A stretch of DNA of 64,000 bases from Arthrobacter alpinus (GTDB lineage: Bacteria > Actinomycetota > Actinomycetes > Actinomycetales > Micrococcaceae): positions 434,001-498,000 of the forward strand of contig NZ_CP012677.1 of NCBI RefSeq assembly GCF_001294625.1, in the 5' to 3' direction. The notes under the pieces are model-generated. The model was not told the origin of the DNA and did no database searches. It worked only from the letters and a program-made list of their open reading frames with translations. The position numbers and the translations under genes are program-made. Numbering within the stretch: the stretch's first letter is position 1; every line of letters starts with the position of its first letter. This document shows positions 30,638 to 38,959 of this stretch, piece after piece.

Positions 30638-31537
30638 ATGAACAGCAAACCATGGCACGGCGTACAGGTGGCAACGGCGCTTCCCTTCAACGACGATCTC
30701 AGCGTTGACTACGACGGCTACGCAGAGCATGTGCAATTCCTTGCCGCCCACGGCTGCGACGGCGTTGCGCCCAACGGGTCGTTGGGGGAGTACCAGACCC
30801 TGTCAGATGAAGAGCGTGCCCGCGTGGTGACCACCGCAGTCGAGGCAGCCCCTGCCGGATTTGGCGTGATGGCCGGCGTTGGCGCCTACGGAGCACTGCA
30901 AACCCTGCGCTGGACGGAGCAGGCCGCAGAGGCCGGCGCCCAGTCCGTCATGCTGCTACCGCCGAACACCTACCGCGCCAACGAGGAAGAGGTCATGGAC
31001 CACTTCCGCACGGCGGCCAAGGTGGGGCTCCCCATCGTGGCCTACAACAACCCGCTCGACACCAAAGTGGACTTGACGCCGAAGATCATTGCCCGGCTCC
31101 ACAGCGAGGGACTCATTGTGGGCGTGAAAGAGTTCACTGGGGATGTGCGCCGTGCGTACGAGATCAAGGAACTCGCGCCGGAGATGGACCTGCTCATCGG
31201 TACCGATGACACGGTCCTTGAAATGGGTATTGCAGGGGCTGTCGGCTGGGTTTCGGGCTACCCGAATGCGATCCCGGAAAGCACTGTTGAACTGTACAAG
31301 CTCTCCACCTCCGGCAACGTGACCGACATTGAGCGGGCCAGGGAAATCTACCGCGACCTCCACGCGCTGCTGCGGTGGGACACGAAGACGGAATTTGTCC
31401 AGGCGATCAAGCTTTCCATGGACATCGTGGGACGCAAGGGCGGCGCCTGCCGTCCGCCCCGCGGCGTGCTCAGCGACGAGGTCATCTCAGCGATCACTCG
31501 CGACACCAACAACGTCCTGGCAATGGGCTACAAGTAG
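30638..31537 (+). CDS. Dihydrodipicolinate-synthase-family aldolase/deaminase
   Basis: 299 residues of the DapA/NAL family. The Schiff-base Lys is K164 in GVKEFTGD, the catalytic Tyr is Y136 in VAYNNP, and NGSLGE (46-51) is the family substrate loop. AAAGGAG precedes ATG 30638. The sequence resembles enzymes near hydroxyproline catabolism in actinobacteria (1-pyrroline-4-hydroxy-2-carboxylate deaminase), which I recall but cannot check here. Lysine biosynthesis is unlikely because it pairs with a transporter and a FadR-type regulator through shared operators. Confidence 0.82.
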   Translation: MNSKPWHGVQVATALPFNDDLSVDYDGYAEHVQFLAAHGCDGVAPNGSLGEYQTLSDEERARVVTTAVEAAPAGFGVMAGVGAYGALQTLRWTEQAAEAGAQSVMLLPPNTYRANEEEVMDHFRTAAKVGLPIVAYNNPLDTKVDLTPKIIARLHSEGLIVGVKEFTGDVRRAYEIKELAPEMDLLIGTDDTVLEMGIAGAVGWVSGYPNAIPESTVELYKLSTSGNVTDIERAREIYRDLHALLRWDTKTEFVQAIKLSMDIVGRKGGACRPPRGVLSDEVISAITRDTNNVLAMGYK

Positions 31538-31559
31538 CCGCTGCCGTTCCAATAAAGCG

Positions 31560-31612
31560 AGCGTCGTTGCAGGTACAGGCACTAGATTTAGCCTGGTTCC
31601 TGCAACGACGCT
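31560..31612. terminator. Bidirectional terminator between convergent genes
   Basis: The arms 31560-31573 and 31599-31612 are perfect 14-base complements (AGCGTCGTTGCAGG and its complement). A second small stem, CAGGC/GCCTG, lies inside. A T-rich tail follows on the + strand (CACTGTTTTC). It serves the DHDPS-family gene and probably the convergent GntR gene. Confidence 0.75.
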
Positions 31613-31649
31613 TCACTGTTTTCAGTTGCGGGCGCGGCTTGCGCAAATC

Positions 31650-32408
31650 TCAGTCATGACCACGGGCATGCTCGGCCAGTAGCCACTCGTTGCAAGCCAC
31701 GGAGAATTCCCGCATCCGGGCCTCGGCGGCGACAGGATCGTGTGCCTTGATGGCATCGGTTATCAGCTCATTCAATGTTGCTGTCAGCTCACAAAAACTC
31801 GGGTCCACAAACGGCATCATGCTCATCGTGCCGGAATCGGCCTGTAGGTTCCAGAGCTCGTGAGCCAGCCGTTCCGAGCGTGCAGCTATCGCCACAGCCA
31901 GTAGGAACTCGGACACTGCCCGACGCCAGAAAAATGCGGGGTCGCCGTCAGCGGGACCCTCCTTAGGCCGAATGTACATCCTCATCGACGCGACGTCCTT
32001 GGAGTCGGCTCGTATAGCGGCAGCCCCCGCGCACGCCACAACAATAGCCTGAAAATGCAGACACAGTTCGGTGATCTGGTGCGGGGTCATTGCCAGCAAT
32101 TTCTCGTGCGTCTGGGCGTCCGTCGGGGAGGCGTTCTCCGTGATGAAACTCCCACCGTTGCGTCCGCGCGTGGTGCGAATCAGTCCCCGCGCACGCAGGA
32201 TGCTGAGTGCTTCACGTACTGTGACGGCGGAAACGCCAAGGGCTGCGGACATCTCAATTTCATTGGGCAAGCGCTGCTCGCTCACGAGCAGGCCGGATTC
32301 CACTGCAAGTTGCATGCGCTTACACACCTCGTCAACAAGCCCGCTGGTCTTCAGTGGCGCGAAGACGACAGCCAAGCGGAGTGAGGCCTGGATAGGGGAA
32401 AGCGACAT
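31650..32408 (-). CDS. GntR/FadR-family regulator
   Basis: 252 residues. The winged helix lies at about residues 25-90 (EQRLPNEIEMSAALGVSAVT, then VREALSILRARGLI), with an FCD-type helical domain after it (LCLHFQAIVVACAGAAAIRA). The ATG at 32408 has AGGA eight bases upstream; an ATG three codons earlier is worse placed. It converges on the DHDPS-family gene and probably binds the AATGTsACAT sites before the transporter and aldolase genes. No matching site was found before itself. Confidence 0.86.
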   Translation of the reverse strand: MSLSPIQASLRLAVVFAPLKTSGLVDEVCKRMQLAVESGLLVSEQRLPNEIEMSAALGVSAVTVREALSILRARGLIRTTRGRNGGSFITENASPTDAQTHEKLLAMTPHQITELCLHFQAIVVACAGAAAIRADSKDVASMRMYIRPKEGPADGDPAFFWRRAVSEFLLAVAIAARSERLAHELWNLQADSGTMSMMPFVDPSFCELTATLNELITDAIKAHDPVAAEARMREFSVACNEWLLAEHARGHD

Positions 32409-32617
32409 GGTGCGCATCCTTTCCGTCGAACCATCAGCGACGTGCTAGACGGTCCTATCGATTCTACCGGGAGATGGTGGCCGGGCCGTCCTCGGATGGG
32501 GACTTCTGCATGGGCAGTGCACCCCATCGACGGGCGGGGTGGGCCGGGATAGGTTTCTACTAAGAGGTGTTCCGGGTCATCCGGACGGCGCCCACAAGAG
32601 TTCAAAGGATGTGCATC

Positions 32618-32884
32618 ATGGCTGGAATGATTGGTAACGACCCGCAGGACATGGGTGAATTGGCTGCGAAGTTGAGCCAGGCAGTGGATCAGATCCACCA
32701 GATCACCTCGATGCTCGATGGCAAGGCGCAGTCGGTGCGTTGGGAGGGTCCTGATGCTAATCGTTTCAAGTCCAGTGAATGGCCCCAGTACAAGAGTGCT
32801 TTGACTCGTGTGGCCCAGGACTTGGAGGCCGTCAAGGGGATTGTGAACAAGCAGAAGCAGCAGCAGATCAACGCTTCAGCCTGA
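32618..32884 (+). CDS. WXG100-family (ESAT-6-like) type VII secretion protein
   Basis: 88 residues, the family length. Two helices flank the turn motif WEG (in VRWEGPDANRFKSSEW), and ends are hydrophilic. WXG100 proteins are secreted as dimers by type VII systems or act as partners for larger toxins. No EccC, EccB or mycosin gene is in this window, so it is an orphan here. AAAGGA precedes ATG 32618. Confidence 0.9.
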   Translation: MAGMIGNDPQDMGELAAKLSQAVDQIHQITSMLDGKAQSVRWEGPDANRFKSSEWPQYKSALTRVAQDLEAVKGIVNKQKQQQINASA

Positions 32885-32949
32885 TTCCCACGCACTCCCA
32901 CCACTCGCTTCGCTCGTGAGGGATCTATCCGGGCACTGAGGGGGAGCTG

Positions 32950-33114
32950 CTAGAGGCTTTCGGGCTCGGGTTCACTGGCTTTTTCCAACGCAGCGGCATG
33001 TTCGTTCATCTCTGTAATGTCAGGGGAGGCCAATTCCGAATAGACCTCAGCCAGGGGGTCGGGTTCGACGGGGTCGTGGGTTATATCTGTGTCACGGTCT
33101 GGGTGTTTGCTCAT
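32950..33114 (-). CDS. Small acidic protein, 54 aa
   Basis: MSKHPDRDTDITHDPVEPDP and then LAEVYSELASPDITEMNEHA form a short, highly acidic and soluble protein. It lies 99 bases downstream of the membrane gene 33214-34266 on the same strand and converges on the WXG100 gene. GGTGTGG upstream is a weak ribosome site; a GTG two codons earlier is an alternative start. No homologue is recognised. Confidence 0.5.
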   Translation of the reverse strand: MSKHPDRDTDITHDPVEPDPLAEVYSELASPDITEMNEHAAALEKASEPEPESL

Positions 33115-33213
33115 ATCCACACCATAGTCCGGGTGCGAAAGATTTATTAGGGCCTGTTCGACGACGGCGAGGGCGGCAGGTGGTGTGGGAAGCGTTCCCG
33201 CCTCTGGCTGCGG

Positions 33214-34266
33214 CTAGATATCTTCCCGGGGCAGGGCCCGGCGCCGGGCTTCCCAAGGGCCGATGCGCAGCCACGGCTCCCAGCCGTCGCCCTTACGGTT
33301 GGGTGGGGGCCCGGCGGGGGCAAGGGTGGGAAGATCTGCAATTGCCTCTTTCAGGATGCTCCTGCATTCTTCTTCGGTCTGCTCGGAGATGAACTCCTTG
33401 CGGGATTTCAACAGCACCTTGCCCAGTTCGCAGCGGTACTGGGTGACGAAGGCCAGGAGCCCCAAAAGTCCGGCCACGGCCCAGGCGACCGCCAAGGAAT
33501 AGTCGGTTCCGGCGTCGTCCGGCTCCACCAATTCCTGCACGGCAAGGTAGAACGAGAAGAGGGCGATCAGGGCGAAAGGCGCCAACCATTTCCCCGCTGC
33601 CAGGCGGTAGTTGAGGAAGATGCGCCGGTGGAAGTACTTGCCCCGTGCACGGTGCTGCGGATCGTGGTTGAGGTGACGGAGTTGCTGGCGCAGGGTGGGC
33701 CGTTCAAGGGACTCCTGAGAGGTGAAGTACGTGTCGAAGTCGCCGGAGGTGAACGTCTTGGTCCGGTTCGCCTGCCGCATTTGGCGCAACTGCTCCAGCT
33801 CAGCCGTGTAGTGCGCAATTTGCCGGGGACTGTCCAGAGCGCCGAATTTCCGGGCGTCGTGGAGATCGGCCAGCAGTTCGGGCAGCTCGATTCGCACGTT
33901 CCTCAGGAAAAGGTTGGCGATGACCAAGATGGCGACAGCGTAAATGACAAGTGTCAGCAGAGTGAAGTCGAATCCCGGCAGAGCAAACAGGCCAATCGGA
34001 TCCCTGACTTCTTCAAAGTGAGCCGCAGCAATGCTTGATGTGATGCCCACAACGTAGTTGGCGACGAGGGTGAGCAAGCCAAGGATCAGCACCGTGTAGA
34101 AGAAGAGGCGGCCCTTTTCCCTGGTTTGCTGGTTAGGCCCGGCGACCACCGCAAGTTTTCTGCGCTGGCGGGCGTTTTCCGCGCTTTGAATGGCGATGGA
34201 AATGAGGCAGACAATAAGGAAGGAGACCACTATTAATGGACCGTCGTCCTCGATGAATATCGTCAC
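33214..34266 (-). CDS. Membrane protein with central coiled region, hypothetical
   Basis: 350 residues from GTG, with AGAGGAA just upstream. Membrane segments are at about 10-27, 56-78, 97-122, then near 225-245 and 255-275. Between them lies a charged cytosolic loop with paired helices (IAHYTAELEQLRQMRQANRT). No catalytic motif is seen. Neighbours are the orphan WXG100 gene and a DUF6941-like gene, so it belongs to the accessory region. Family unknown. Confidence 0.65.
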   Translation of the reverse strand: MTIFIEDDGPLIVVSFLIVCLISIAIQSAENARQRRKLAVVAGPNQQTREKGRLFFYTVLILGLLTLVANYVVGITSSIAAAHFEEVRDPIGLFALPGFDFTLLTLVIYAVAILVIANLFLRNVRIELPELLADLHDARKFGALDSPRQIAHYTAELEQLRQMRQANRTKTFTSGDFDTYFTSQESLERPTLRQQLRHLNHDPQHRARGKYFHRRIFLNYRLAAGKWLAPFALIALFSFYLAVQELVEPDDAGTDYSLAVAWAVAGLLGLLAFVTQYRCELGKVLLKSRKEFISEQTEEECRSILKEAIADLPTLAPAGPPPNRKGDGWEPWLRIGPWEARRRALPREDI

Positions 34267-34340
34267 TTCATTCCTCTGCCTTGGGTGCTGACCGCTGGGT
34301 GCAGCATTCTCAGCATTACTCTATGCGGTTGCCGGCTTAT

Positions 34341-34787
34341 TCACTGGGTTTCAGCCCCCGCCACAAAGAACGTGATGGACGATAACCTCCTCTGGTCCAA
34401 CAGCACATCCCACTCATAGGTCTCGCCAGCATTCAGCGGAAGCCCGCCAGAAAAGTTCAGCACCATGTTTGAACTGCCGGGAAAGCCCAACGGCGGCTGC
34501 TGGATGTTCGGTTCGCCCGAGAACCTGAAATCCAAATCCTGGGTGAACCGCATGATGCCCTGTCTTTCGGGGCCGGCGACAGTCACTGGCTGGCCGTCGG
34601 TGTTCACCAGGACCATCTCCACCGCGGCTGCGGAGTCACTAAACAGTGGAATGCTCACAGTGACGTTCACAAACACGGAGAAGGACGCGGTCAGGCCGGT
34701 TACCGGGTTAAGGCCCAGGGGCTGGATGCCGCCGCCAATAATGTTGACCTTGCCGACGGCATCGACGTTGACAAAGTCGGCAATCAT
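34341..34787 (-). CDS. DUF6941-like protein
   Basis: 148 residues. The N-terminus IADFVNVDAVGKVNIIGGGI is the hallmark I know from DUF6941 proteins (ADxxNVxxxGKLNIIGGG). The rest is a beta-sandwich-like pattern ending in YEWDVLLDQRRLSSITFFV. ATG 34787 is chosen because the frame upstream to 35012 reads as non-coding. Function unknown; members appear in accessory and phage-related loci. Confidence 0.7.
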   Translation of the reverse strand: MIADFVNVDAVGKVNIIGGGIQPLGLNPVTGLTASFSVFVNVTVSIPLFSDSAAAVEMVLVNTDGQPVTVAGPERQGIMRFTQDLDFRFSGEPNIQQPPLGFPGSSNMVLNFSGGLPLNAGETYEWDVLLDQRRLSSITFFVAGAETQ

Positions 34788-35078
34788 CACTGTTGCGCTG
34801 GCGGTACTTGAAATCGAGGTAATTCGCAAGCCTCCAAAGCTGCCCGGGGCTCCGTGCTTGGCAAAGGAGAAAGGAACACGCCGCCAAACCGGTCCTCCCA
34901 GACGCCCTAGGCCACACCATCCACACAGGCAAGGGAGTGTTCCTAGCAAACTCTGCGCAGGTAGTTGCCCGGCACCGGCTGTGGAGGGCGTTCGCCGGTG
35001 CAGTGCGGGCACGCGGCGTTGTTGGCTGTCATCTCATCATCCTAGGCGCGGACTCAGGCCTCCTGCGCTCGTCAAGTT
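34788..35078. other. Gap before the IS element with a possible gene fragment
   Basis: On the minus strand, at about 35027, a short frame reads MTANNAACPHCTGERPP and stops after about 25 codons. The Cys-x-x-Cys suggests a broken zinc-binding protein. Nothing else is seen. Confidence 0.25.
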
Positions 35079-35106
35079 TTTGAGACAGTTTGATTGATTT
35101 TTCTTC

Positions 35107-35964
35107 TTACGCTGCTGCGTGGTTGATTTGATTCTGGTATTCGGTCAGGGCCTGTGCCGGCGGTAGGCCTTGATTGTTGCTATGGGGTCGGCGCCTGTTG
35201 TACCAGGACTCGATGTATTCCATGACCGCGGTCCGAGCGGACAGATGGTTGGGAAAATCGTGATGATGGTACATCTCGGTCTTGAGGTGCGAAAAGAAAT
35301 TTTCGGCCACGGAATTGTCCCAGCACACACCCGTCTCACCCATGGACTGGGTGATGCCGTTCCCAGCGCACCACCGTTGGAAAGCGCCCGAGGTGTATTG
35401 CGCGCCCCGATCGGAATGAAATATGGCCCCGCCCGGGTGAAGGCGGCCATGGTCCCGGGCCATGGTAAGTGCATCAGTAATCAGCTCGGTGCGCATGTGC
35501 GATGCCATCGACCAACCCACCACCATTCGGGTCGCCAAATCAATGACCGTGGCTAGGTACAGCCACCCAGACCCTGTCTTCAGGTAGGAAATATCCCCGA
35601 CGAGCTTTGTTCCCGGCACTGTGGCAGTGAAGTCCCGCCTGCCGTCGGCATCGAGCATGTGGTTCTTGATGTGTTCGGTCCTCGCGGCAGGATCCACCAC
35701 TGTGGTCTTCTTCCATGCCCGCATCCGTACTGCCCGGATGCCCTGTTTGTTCATGATCGCCCCGACCGTTCCCGCAGCGACCGGGATGCCTTCATGGCCC
35801 AGGATCGTGGTGATTTGATCCCTCCCGGCCATGCCCTTCTCCCGCTCAAACACACGGCACACCTCCTCGGTGAGCTCTTCATGGCGGATCTGGGTCGGGG
35901 TAGGTTCCGCCGGCTTGCACCAGCGGTAGTACGAGGACCTGGGCACCTTCAATTGCTGGCACAT
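35107..35964 (-). CDS. IS3-family transposase OrfB (DDE catalytic domain)
   Basis: 285 residues from ATG; the frame stays open upstream through DYYTFIWQEKANYKIDW into the end of orfA. The DDE triad is visible: Asp in LVGDISYLKT, Asp in FHSDRGAQYTS and Glu in NSVAENFFSHLK. The frame is -1 relative to orfA, and a GGAAAAG near the end of orfA is a plausible slippery site for making the fused transposase. It appears intact. Confidence 0.92.
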   Translation of the reverse strand: MCQQLKVPRSSYYRWCKPAEPTPTQIRHEELTEEVCRVFEREKGMAGRDQITTILGHEGIPVAAGTVGAIMNKQGIRAVRMRAWKKTTVVDPAARTEHIKNHMLDADGRRDFTATVPGTKLVGDISYLKTGSGWLYLATVIDLATRMVVGWSMASHMRTELITDALTMARDHGRLHPGGAIFHSDRGAQYTSGAFQRWCAGNGITQSMGETGVCWDNSVAENFFSHLKTEMYHHHDFPNHLSARTAVMEYIESWYNRRRPHSNNQGLPPAQALTEYQNQINHAAA

Positions 35965-36017
35965 CCAGTCGATCTTGTAGTTGGCCTTCTCCTGCCAAAT
36001 AAACGTGTAGTAATCGT

Positions 36018-36308
36018 CTATCGTTGCTTCGCGGCGAAGAAGGCACTGACTTTTCCCAGGAACTCGATCTCCCGTTTCAGCTCAGCATTCTCCGCCTGTA
36101 ACGCCTTGTATTTCGCCCATTCCACCGGGCCCGGATCATCCTTCGACGCTTCCGGGTGGTCTTCCTTCCAGGCCCTCACCCAGTTCCCCAACGTGCCGTC
36201 ACTGACACCAATTTCCTTAGCTACCTGCACGATCGGACGGCCCGAGGAAATCAACAACTCAACAGCCTCGGCCTTGAACTCCGGGCTGAACTTACGACGA
36301 TTAGACAT
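36018..36308 (-). CDS. IS3-family transposase OrfA (helix-turn-helix)
   Basis: 96 residues. KFSPEFKAEAVELL and VAKEIGVSDGTLGNWVRAWK form the HTH that binds the IS ends. The C-terminal leucine-zipper-like stretch LQAENAELKREIEFLGKVSA joins OrfAB monomers. It ends in TAG just past the proposed slippery sequence, as usual in IS3. Confidence 0.92.
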   Translation of the reverse strand: MSNRRKFSPEFKAEAVELLISSGRPIVQVAKEIGVSDGTLGNWVRAWKEDHPEASKDDPGPVEWAKYKALQAENAELKREIEFLGKVSAFFAAKQR

Positions 36309-36399
36309 GAAACAGATTCTCCTAAACTCTGTCTCAAATCACCATACGGGCGCACTCCCTCAGCACCTTCATGAACGTGGCGTTCGGGTTGTGTTGCCT

Positions 36400-38064
36400 T
36401 CACCTGGCTGTGGGATCCCATTTCTGTGCCCGGGACAAGGCCAAGCCAAGTTGGTTTCCGCCGGCCTCACGCAACTGCTCTGAATCGCCAACTACGACCA
36501 GCAAGGTTCGTGCGCGCGATAGCCCAACATAGAGGCGCTCGGCGGCACTTTCCATCTCCTTGAAGCCGTTGACGCACAGGATCACCACGGAGCGTTCCAG
36601 GCCCTTGAATCCCAAGACGTGGCCATAGAACTCGCCTTCATTGGCGTGGAACTCGCGCCAGTACTCATCGATCGTGTTGTCCTGGAAGTAGCCAAGGTGA
36701 ATGGGGTGGCGGGAATTGGTTGTCAACAATGCGATCTGGTTATTTGCCCAACCATCATTGATGAGGGCATCAACGCAGTCGCTGGCCACATCCATGGCGT
36801 CCTCTGGCGAGCATTCAACCCGTCGCACGGCCAGGCCGGTACTGCCACGCGGGGTGAACTTTTCCCCGGCGAAGCTCTTGAACGTCTCGGCGATCTTCTT
36901 GGTATTGCGCAGGTTATCGTCAATGTGGATCGGAACAAGGTCCTTGAGGGCCATCGCCGAATCCCACCGCTTGTACACGTCCTGTCCGTCGTCCATAAAC
37001 GCGTAGATTTCAGAGCTGTCCGGGTGCCTCAGGCATTCCCGCAAAGCGTCCCACCACTCCGGCGCAAAGTCCTGTGCCTCATCGACGATGATCGCGTCGA
37101 ATTTTTCATCCGCCGGCAACGCCGTGGCCAGTTCCTTCAACATCCGGGGCATCTCTATATCGAAATAGTCCTGCCCGATACCCGCCGGCACGCCGAGCGA
37201 GAGCACGTACTCATGGAACTCGCCCGTGAATGCGGGCCTTGCACTTCTCCAGTGCGCCACCTGATTGGACAGGTACAGGCCAAGGCCCTTGTTGTAGCAA
37301 AAAAGCCCCACACGCTTGCCTGACTTGCACAACTCGCGGGCCTTCTCCACCGCCAACCAGGTCTTGCCGCTGCCAGCGCCGCCGGTGAAGCGGATGCGCG
37401 GCAAAGAGCGGGTGGCCGTGATTAAAACCGCCTGCCGCTCGGTCAGGTGGTCCTGCTGGTGTTCTTCTTCCGCGTATCCAGCCGCACTGCCCTGGGACTG
37501 TTCGAGATTGCCCTCGAGCCAGGGGATGATGCGCTCCAAGTACGACGGCGCCAACGGGACAGTGCCGCCGCCTTCGGTCTCGATCGCGTGACGGATCTTC
37601 TCGGCCGGATTCTTGCAGTCGGCATGGTCCAGGATGATTGTGCGAGGGTTTCCGGATTTGACCCAATCTTGGGGGACCGCGGAGTAGGGGAACGCGGCCA
37701 GGTAGGCGAAGCGGCTGGTCATTTTTGAGCCGGTTTGGTCTGTGATCCATTCCTTGAACGCGTGCATCGATCCTTGAGACTGGGCCAACGGGTCCTGGAG
37801 TCTGTGTTTACCGTCCTTCCCTCCGGACTGGAACCATTGGCCGTGCTCGTTGGTCACGAGTCCGCCCTTGACCTCAATCGCCGCCATTCCCACCCCTGGC
37901 CAGAGCACCAGGATGTCGATCTCATGCTCGGCGCGGCCGTGTCGGGCCTGGACTGAGTGGGCTAGGACGACGTCGTCGGGCAGGCTGGCCTTCAGGGCAA
38001 CCCAGACCGCCTTCTCGGCAAGCTGGCCCTCGGCGAAGTCCGGTTCTGGTGGAATACAACGCAA
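36400..38064 (-). CDS. NERD-domain nuclease fused to a UvrD-type (SF1) helicase
   Basis: 554 residues from TTG 38064, with AAAGGA seven bases upstream; the longer frame to 38307 lacks a ribosome site. Residues 1-160 are a NERD domain: EIDILVLWPGVGMAAIEVKG carries the Asp and the Glu-x-Lys of a PD-(D/E)xK-like nuclease. The helicase part has Walker A GGAGSGKTWLA, Walker B IIVDEAQDF and motif VI LYVGLSRARTLLVVV. Such proteins act on DNA in repair or in defence against foreign DNA. It sits between the IS element and a second nuclease-helicase gene. Confidence 0.88.
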   Translation of the reverse strand: MRCIPPEPDFAEGQLAEKAVWVALKASLPDDVVLAHSVQARHGRAEHEIDILVLWPGVGMAAIEVKGGLVTNEHGQWFQSGGKDGKHRLQDPLAQSQGSMHAFKEWITDQTGSKMTSRFAYLAAFPYSAVPQDWVKSGNPRTIILDHADCKNPAEKIRHAIETEGGGTVPLAPSYLERIIPWLEGNLEQSQGSAAGYAEEEHQQDHLTERQAVLITATRSLPRIRFTGGAGSGKTWLAVEKARELCKSGKRVGLFCYNKGLGLYLSNQVAHWRSARPAFTGEFHEYVLSLGVPAGIGQDYFDIEMPRMLKELATALPADEKFDAIIVDEAQDFAPEWWDALRECLRHPDSSEIYAFMDDGQDVYKRWDSAMALKDLVPIHIDDNLRNTKKIAETFKSFAGEKFTPRGSTGLAVRRVECSPEDAMDVASDCVDALINDGWANNQIALLTTNSRHPIHLGYFQDNTIDEYWREFHANEGEFYGHVLGFKGLERSVVILCVNGFKEMESAAERLYVGLSRARTLLVVVGDSEQLREAGGNQLGLALSRAQKWDPTAR

Positions 38065-38386
38065 GGCAGGGTCCTTTCGACGGTGGCAACAATCCAAAGC
38101 TACCGGCCGACCGCCAAAGTTGGGGTTCCTCCCTTGGACATGAGTGCAATTCTTCAAGAAAGGAGTCGGCGTGAGTGGCCAGAATGCGAATGCGATCCTC
38201 ATTGCGGCGGATCCATATGTGTTCCCGCTCAAGGGAGTGGCGGTTCTCGACAATAAATCCGTCACCGGTTCCGTCCGGGGTGGCAAGGTGCATTGAATTC
38301 GTGCCACACATCAGGTACTGATTGTGGACGACCCCAAACTCCTGCCGGGCCCATTCGGCAATGATGGGTTCACGATCGCGCCCATG
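38065..38386 (-). other. Gap that is open in frame with the upstream gene after an amber codon
   Basis: On the minus strand the TAG ending the membrane gene (38387-38389) is followed in the same frame by about 100 sense codons: HGRDREPIIAEWARQEFGVV, then IVENRHSLEREHIWIRRNED. On the plus strand GTG 38171 has AAAGGAG upstream and 41 codons (MSGQNANAILIAADPYVFPL). The codons of the two strands are in register, so at most one is real. I lean to the minus-strand reading. Confidence 0.35.
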
Positions 38387-38821
38387 CTAGAAAACCACGA
38401 AATCACGGTCCTGGGAAGAAATAGGGGTCCCTTTGACGGAATATGCGTACTGAATAGCTGATGTGAGGTCGAAATCTAAGGGAGCGCTGGGCCCAGGTGC
38501 AGCAGGCAATTGATTAGACAGGCCGCCTGCCGGATCAGACCGTCCCTCCATATCGATAGGCGCAGCTGCTTGAATTCCAGTAGCCATGGCTTGAGTCTCC
38601 ACGGTCTTTGAGCTGGCCTCCGCCGCCACCACTGGCCCCGGTCGGCGCTGGAGTCTCCGGGGCGTTTCCACACGGCTGGAACCTGTTGGAGGTAAGGTTG
38701 GGCCATTTCGCCCGCACTTTAGTTTCTGGTTCCGCTGGGCTAAGGCGCCCAAGGCATTGGCCACGAGAATTGCCACAGCCGCCAAGGCAGCGAAGAATAT
38801 CAAGACAGCAGTTAGCTCCAA
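38387..38821 (-). CDS. Single-pass membrane protein, possibly cut short by an amber codon
   Basis: 144 residues from TTG 38821, with AAGGA six bases upstream. The first 25 residues (ELTAVLIFFAALAAVAILVA) form one membrane segment; the rest is hydrophilic and Pro/Ala/Ser-rich. The end SSQDRDFVVF is followed by TAG, and the frame continues open with protein-like composition for about 100 codons. The intact ancestor may have been longer. No family is recognised. It lies upstream of the NERD-helicase on the same strand. Confidence 0.5.
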   Translation of the reverse strand: MELTAVLIFFAALAAVAILVANALGALAQRNQKLKCGRNGPTLPPTGSSRVETPRRLQRRPGPVVAAEASSKTVETQAMATGIQAAAPIDMEGRSDPAGGLSNQLPAAPGPSAPLDFDLTSAIQYAYSVKGTPISSQDRDFVVF

Positions 38822-38959
38822 AGTGAATCCTTAAATGTTGTGTTTCAGGTTGCCGCTGGCAGGAAAGGCGCTCACCCTAAGTTTTAGCATCATGGTCAGA
38901 CAGTCGGGGGTCGTCATCGTTCGTTCGTCTTTGTCGCACCCACCGCATACCCTGGCGAA

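Larger units (their letters stand above)
35079..36339 (-). mobile_element. IS3-family insertion sequence, about 1.26 kb
   Basis: Two overlapping transposase frames, orfA and orfB, lie between inverted ends. TTTGAGACAG (35079-35088) and CTGTCTCAAA (36330-36339) are perfect 10-base inverted repeats. The size, the -1 relation of the frames and the DDE motif are those of IS3. I could not identify a convincing target-site duplication. The flank at 36340-36399 has an open minus-strand frame HNPNATFMKVLRECARMV, which may be a gene cut by the insertion. Confidence 0.88.

Noticed and set aside
34788..35012. Longer start for the DUF6941-like gene
   Set aside because: The extra 75 residues are Cys/Arg/Pro-rich and non-coding in style; the family motif starts right after ATG 34787.
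35070..36345. Target-site duplication of the IS3 element
   Set aside because: Three-base words next to the ends do not match unless the IS ends are shifted unequally, so none is claimed.
37922..38064. Minus-strand frame running into the NERD-helicase gene
   Set aside because: Below 38064 the overlapped NERD reading frame is clearly the real one; only the upstream part is of interest.
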